Shown here in pieces: positions 42,401-48,400 of a DNA stretch of 64,000 bases. The notes under the pieces are model-generated. The model saw nothing but the letters and a program-made list of their open reading frames with translations, was not told where the DNA came from and did not search any database. A program made the translations under genes and the position numbers. Each line of letters opens with the position of its first letter. The stretch's first letter is position 1. The DNA is from Ophiura sarsii (Eukaryota > Echinodermata > Ophiuroidea > Amphilepidida > Ophiuridae), in the NCBI GenBank assembly GCA_035610835.1, contig CM069457.1, forward strand, positions 17,764,149 through 17,828,148. The letters run 5' to 3'.

Positions 42401-45400
42401 AAAGTATATATTGGTTTACAAGTACTTGAGATTTTCAAATAACAATTCTAAATGCGTCATGACATTTTAAAACTATTGATGCTGTCGAATCAGTTTCAGT
42501 GTAAGTACCCTTTTTGAACCTTTTACAACTGTAAACGTGGCCATATTGCGCTACATTCATTTTCGTGCTTTTCGCGTTCCAAGCACCTACCGCGAAAATA
42601 AAAACATGCAAACATATTTATTTTGTGTATAAGTCTATGACTTGAACTTTCAAATCGCAAATTTTAAAACAAGCAAAATGGATGAAAGTCGGCACAGCGC
42701 AAAAATGTAACCGCGCAAAAATTACCACTTTAAAAGTGCTGTAAATTAACCAAAATTTGGATCAAACCAGGTTGTATTGGTATACTTTCAAGCAACATAC
42801 TACAGTAATCCTAATGCTTTGTTGGCAGGGGAGGGGTTTCTTTTTAATACGAGTATACTGTAAAAGTGGCAATTTTCATGCATTTTATTTTTTGCGCTTT
42901 GCTGATTATTAACCGTTTTACATGTTTTTAAATTAGCAATTTGTAGCTTCATCACATAGACCTGTACTCAAAATATATTATATCCTTGTGTTATTTTATT
43001 TTACACACCAACAGCGGTTGTATGCGTCGTTCTTAAAAATCATGCACTATGAATACCCCTGTGAAGGGTATAACAGAATTACTCCTATTTTGTGGTAGCT
43101 GCTAGAGCGCAAAAAGTGCGAAAATAAATGTAACACAAATATTTTGACTTTTACAGTACATTCATACATTTAATATTAACCTACCCATTTCTTATCCTGG
43201 GTCTGAAGGAGAGTTGGTCTTGAGTTTGGCAGGAGGGGGTCCTTGCTGCTTGTTAATATTGAGCTGCTGATTGGCAGGTCTACAGCGGGTGGGGGTGGTG
43301 TGTAGTAGCCCTCCTGTATCAATACACAAAATTAAGAATAGGATCAGATTAGGATATAGAAATACTTTAACACAAATAAAAACATAGAAACCCTTGAACT
43401 ATGAAGAACAAGGAAAGAGTTGTTGAGATCAGGGTTCGAATTCGACTGTATCGCATCGCAAAATGTGATGCAAAATTGAGTAATTGCGCCTCAATTCTAT
43501 ACCTTGCATCGCAAAATATGCGATGCATAATTGTTCTACATAAATCCATGATCATGCAGACTTGCTTATCTACGTAAACAGTAAAGAATATTCCCTTTCC
43601 GATCCAGGTTTTTTTTCTCGGTTTACTTTCTAGAAACGTTGTCGTATTTTATTTCTCCTTCGAGGGGATCAATAATTGCTACCCCTGAATCGCTATTTGC
43701 GCCTGTGGGGGAATTACTTTCTAGAAACGTCGTCATAATTTCCTTCAAGCGGATCAATAATTGCTACCCCTGAATGGCTACTGCGCATGCGGACATCACT
43801 TATATTTTATTTACATCGCATATGTTTTATAGGGAATGGCTAGGGAAAATCCCTAAAAAAAACCAGCTGCTATTTACATCGGCAATTTGATGATGATGAT
43901 GGATAAACAATACGAGTACATGTTATAAGCCCGTATAGAATGACTCGTGTCATGTAAGAGAAATAACACAGGATAACTCATGCCTAAAATTAATTGGAAT
44001 AGAATCAAAATTATGAAACTTCTCTGCCAGGAATAACTTGCACAATTAATATGTTGTCATGTAGGAAAGAGAATCGGACTAGTAAAAGTAAGCTTATTTG
44101 CTTTTTAAAATCACGTTTTTCCCGGCGCCCGGTGAAAAAGGAAAGAACTGCTATACAAAGCATATTTTGTTTAGGAAAAAACTGTGGTTGGACTTGCTAT
44201 GCAAAACAAACTTTGTGTAGCAGTTTCTGCTATGCAAAAGAAATCCCCGAATTCGAACCCTAGTCTACAGCAGGTGTCGGTGGTGTGTAAGTAGCCATTG
44301 ACACAATTTGATACAAAGATTGATATGGGTTAGATGGAGTAGATAAGCATGGATGTGATTGAGGTTTTAAAACAAATGCTGAACTCACGGCCAGGTCCAG
44401 GGGTTATTTCATGCTTAAAAATGCAATCTTTTACATATTTGGTAAGGAAAACAAAGAAACCTCACCCCAAAAACAAAAAACAAAAAACAAAAACAAAAAA
44501 CATATCATTATGTTACTTTTTTTGGTCATGATCTCTTTTTTTAGGCCAAATATCTGGAAATCGGGAAAAATTCAGAGAAATCACACCACTGGATAAGGAT
44601 AGAAATACTTCAGATCAGGGTATAGAATTTGGAAACACTAATGCATACACAATTTTAAAAAGGTTGCCATACTGCCAACTACATTTGGTTATCGACCTTG
44701 CACATTTCTAATCTAGGTTCTTCAAATTGATAACATAATACAAAAACATTCCTATCAAATCAGATCAATATTGTATCATCATTTACTCAAGATTATTTGT
44801 ATTTGCATTATATTTGCAAATCTTCACCTGTATTGTATAGAAGTGAAGATTAAACAATACAGTTACACAGTTTATCAGACGCTGTACAATTTTTATTTTT
44901 ATTATTTAAATTTAAGAAATTTACCAATTTTGGTGGTTCCCTGCCCAAATCAGCATCATCAATGGTAGTAAGCTTATTGTCATCCCCAAACGGAGCAAAC
45001 GGATCAAATGGCACAAACATGAATCCATTCGATACGTCATCATCATCGTCTGAGGTTGACAACTCCGGGATATTGAGGGCGCTTTCACTCTCAGTTTTAC
45101 AGTCTTGGTTCTGTGGCTGTATATCACCTGTAGGGAGAACAGTAAAACATACATCAACATTCTTGTTATCTCTGACACATCATCACAGGTTTTTATTGAT
45201 TTATGCCTTCTTTATTGAGGGTAATATGCTACAGTGACTTGCACTGCTTTCAAAGCAGGTCCTCATTTCGATACATAAATACATACATACAAATAACAAA
45301 TGTTACAGTGTTGAAATATAATACAAATTATAATACAAATCATGATATTATTCAATTATGATACAGTGGGGATAGAGGATTTGAATTGACTGAGTGACAT

Positions 45401-48400
45401 ATTTTCTAAATCAATACGAATAGATGGTGATAAATTGTTCCACAAATGGCTAGATCTGAAAACAAAAGTGTGCATACCAGAATTTGAGTTGATTTTAGGA
45501 ATGATTAGGAATGATTAGTATTACTTGAATGATTCCTGGTAGTATATTTTGGAGATAAACCTGTCAAGAGGAGTAAACTGGCTAAATACTGGGGGAGGGG
45601 AACCGGATCTATGGATGTCGGGTATTAAACCCCAGTGGCCACCATGGGGGTGTGAATCAATGAGGCAAAACTTTTTTGTTGGGTTGCCCTCAGCGACCGA
45701 CCTAAAATCTCAAAAGTCAGGGTCGCAATTTTCTTTAAGATTTAAATTTTACCCAATTTGTCAAAATATTAATATTTTCTGCTTCAAATGAGGTAAGTTT
45801 GCTTGAATAGATTGCTTTACCGTTTTTGTCAGTAATATTTGTCAACAAAGAAAAAGAAGGAAAAAAAAGGAAAACCAACCGACCAATCCGACTAAGATTT
45901 TTGGCACTTGAGGGTAACACAACAACAAGTAAACAGGCCTGACTGCTTTATCACATGAAATGCATTACAAACACAAAGATGGTGGATATGGTATATACAG
46001 GGTGTATCATAAAAAATGCAACAATTTTTGCTTTGAATTATACTCTTAGGTAAAATCACCTATCAGCCTAAAAAGCAAAAATTATGTAAGCCCTTAGCCT
46101 TTGGTATGGTTGTAAAATTTGAGCAATATCGGCCAGTAATTGATTGAGATTAATGATCAATTGTGATAGGCCTAATGCCTTTCTTGATCGGTTATCTCCC
46201 CGAACCCCACCCTTCCCCTTCCAACTAAAAGCCCTTGATTCTATAGCCAACTCACATTGTAGTTTTCCCAGTAAGTTCATGAGTTGATCTTCATCATCCG
46301 AGCCTGCCACTGGTGCCAGACTTACAAGCCTTTCTTGATCAGCCATCTCTTCTCTTTCATCTTCATCATCATCATCATCATCATCTGTAATTATAGAAAA
46401 TAGACACAGACACGTTACAAACTAAACAGATACTTATAACCATATACAGTGTTTGAATGGTCACCTGTGCTTTGCCCTGAGCATATCACTCAGGTAGGGT
46501 TGGTGGGGCTGGCCTTTTCCCCCAACATTTGGAAAATGTTAATTAATTTTCATGGAATTTTAAAATTAAAAAAATGTTAAAATAAATTGCACAACAAAAA
46601 AGAAAAATATTTCCATATTTTTCTTTTCTAAAAAACCCAGAACATTTGAAGAAAAAAACAAAAACATGGGTGGGTTGAGCCCGTAGAACAGGGTTTTTAT
46701 GTAGCCTAAGTAATAAACAGCTAAAGGCCATTGCCCTTCTCCTTCCTAAACATGGTAGTCTTAAACATGGTAGAGAACAAAAATAGAGGCTTTTATATAA
46801 GTGAGGCATACTGGTATTGCTAAGGAAATCTTGTCGGGGTACACATTAACACTTTCCACGCGTCTGCAGACGACAGTTCCAAAATTCCACAAAAAGATTC
46901 AAAAATGTCAAAAGTATTTAATCTCATCACTATATTTGGAATCACCATGAGAAATGCATTAAAATAAGTACAAACATGCCCTAGTATTGGTTCCGTAATT
47001 CTTGAGACAGACTTTGAAAATTGGGAAAGGTTTTAATGGTAAAACTAATAGCCGTGTGGAAAGTGTTAAGATAGCTGCGAAATTGAATACATATTTCAGT
47101 TGGCTCAACCACTCCCGAATTGCGAATTAGATCAGCTTAGTGAATACTATTTGTATGCTGGAGAAATAGACTGACTATAATATAGACAGGCAAACACACA
47201 GACAGACAGACAGTGTGCAAAGTTCAGCAGATGCGGTTTCAATGTCATTTACAGACCTAGATTTGTGGGGTGATTTCACAGAACAGAACATTGATATTAT
47301 CTTTTTAATCATTGAGTGGAAAATAGTCTGCATACAATATTCAAAAAATTCAATATTATATACTTTTCTTGGAAGCCATAACAACAAGCCCACATCATTT
47401 TCTGTAGTATCTTTCTTAGAAGTAAGCATTGCCCCTGTACATGAGCTGTATTCCTTTGTATCATCTTGGGAGTCCTCACAGCCTCTGTACTCAGCTGCAT
47501 CCCTATATTAACATCTGATTAGTATCTCACTCCCCTTCCACCAATCCCCCTCCCAGCCGCTAAGCGTCCCTCCCCTGGGGTGGCATACAACTTCTCTTAC
47601 CTTCAGCCAAGGCAAACTACAACGACAAGTCCACCTCATCTTCTGTAGTATCTGTTTTTGGAGACAGTACAGCCTCAGTTGTATTCCTGTGTTAAGCTTA
47701 CGGGTACCCCTCCCTTTTTTCCCTCCCCCACCTAGATAAACCATATCGTTACCTTCAGCCGAGGCAAGCCACAACGACAAGTCCACCTCATCTTCTGTAG
47801 TATCTGTTTTTGGAGTCAGCACAGCCTCAGTTGTATTCCTGTGTTAAGCTTACGGGTCCCCTCCCTCCCCCTTCCTTTCTCCCCTCTACCATCTAGATAA
47901 ACCATATCATTACCTTCAGCCGAGGCAAGCCACAACGACAAGTCCACCTCATCTTCCATAGTATCTGTCTTTGGAGTCAGCACAGCCTCTGTACTAAGCT
48001 GTATTCCTGTGTTAAGCTTACGGGTACCCCTCCCTCCTCCCCCCCCCCCCCCCCCCCCCCACCACCTAGATAAACCATATCATTACCTTCAGCCGAGGCA
48101 AGCCACAACGACAAGTCCACCTCATCTTCCATAGTATCTGTCTTTGGAGTCAGCACAGCCTCTGTACTCAGTTGTATTCCTGTGTTAAGCTTACGGGTAC
48201 CCCTCCCTCCTCCCCCCCCCCCCCCCCCCCCCCACCACCTAGATAAACCATATCATTACCTTCAGCCGAGGCAAGCCACAACGACAAGTCCACCTCATCA
48301 TCCGTAGTATCTGTCTATAGAGTCAGCACAGCCTCTGTACTCAGCTGTATTCCTGTGTTAAGCTTACGTGTACCACTCCCTCCTCCCCCCCACCACCTAG

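Noticed and set aside
48343..48345. Cassette array as a simple non-coding minisatellite only
   Set aside because: Preserved 93-nt length, phase symmetry, splice sites and the in-frame join to the next exon in several copies argue that the coding part matters, although not every copy can be used.
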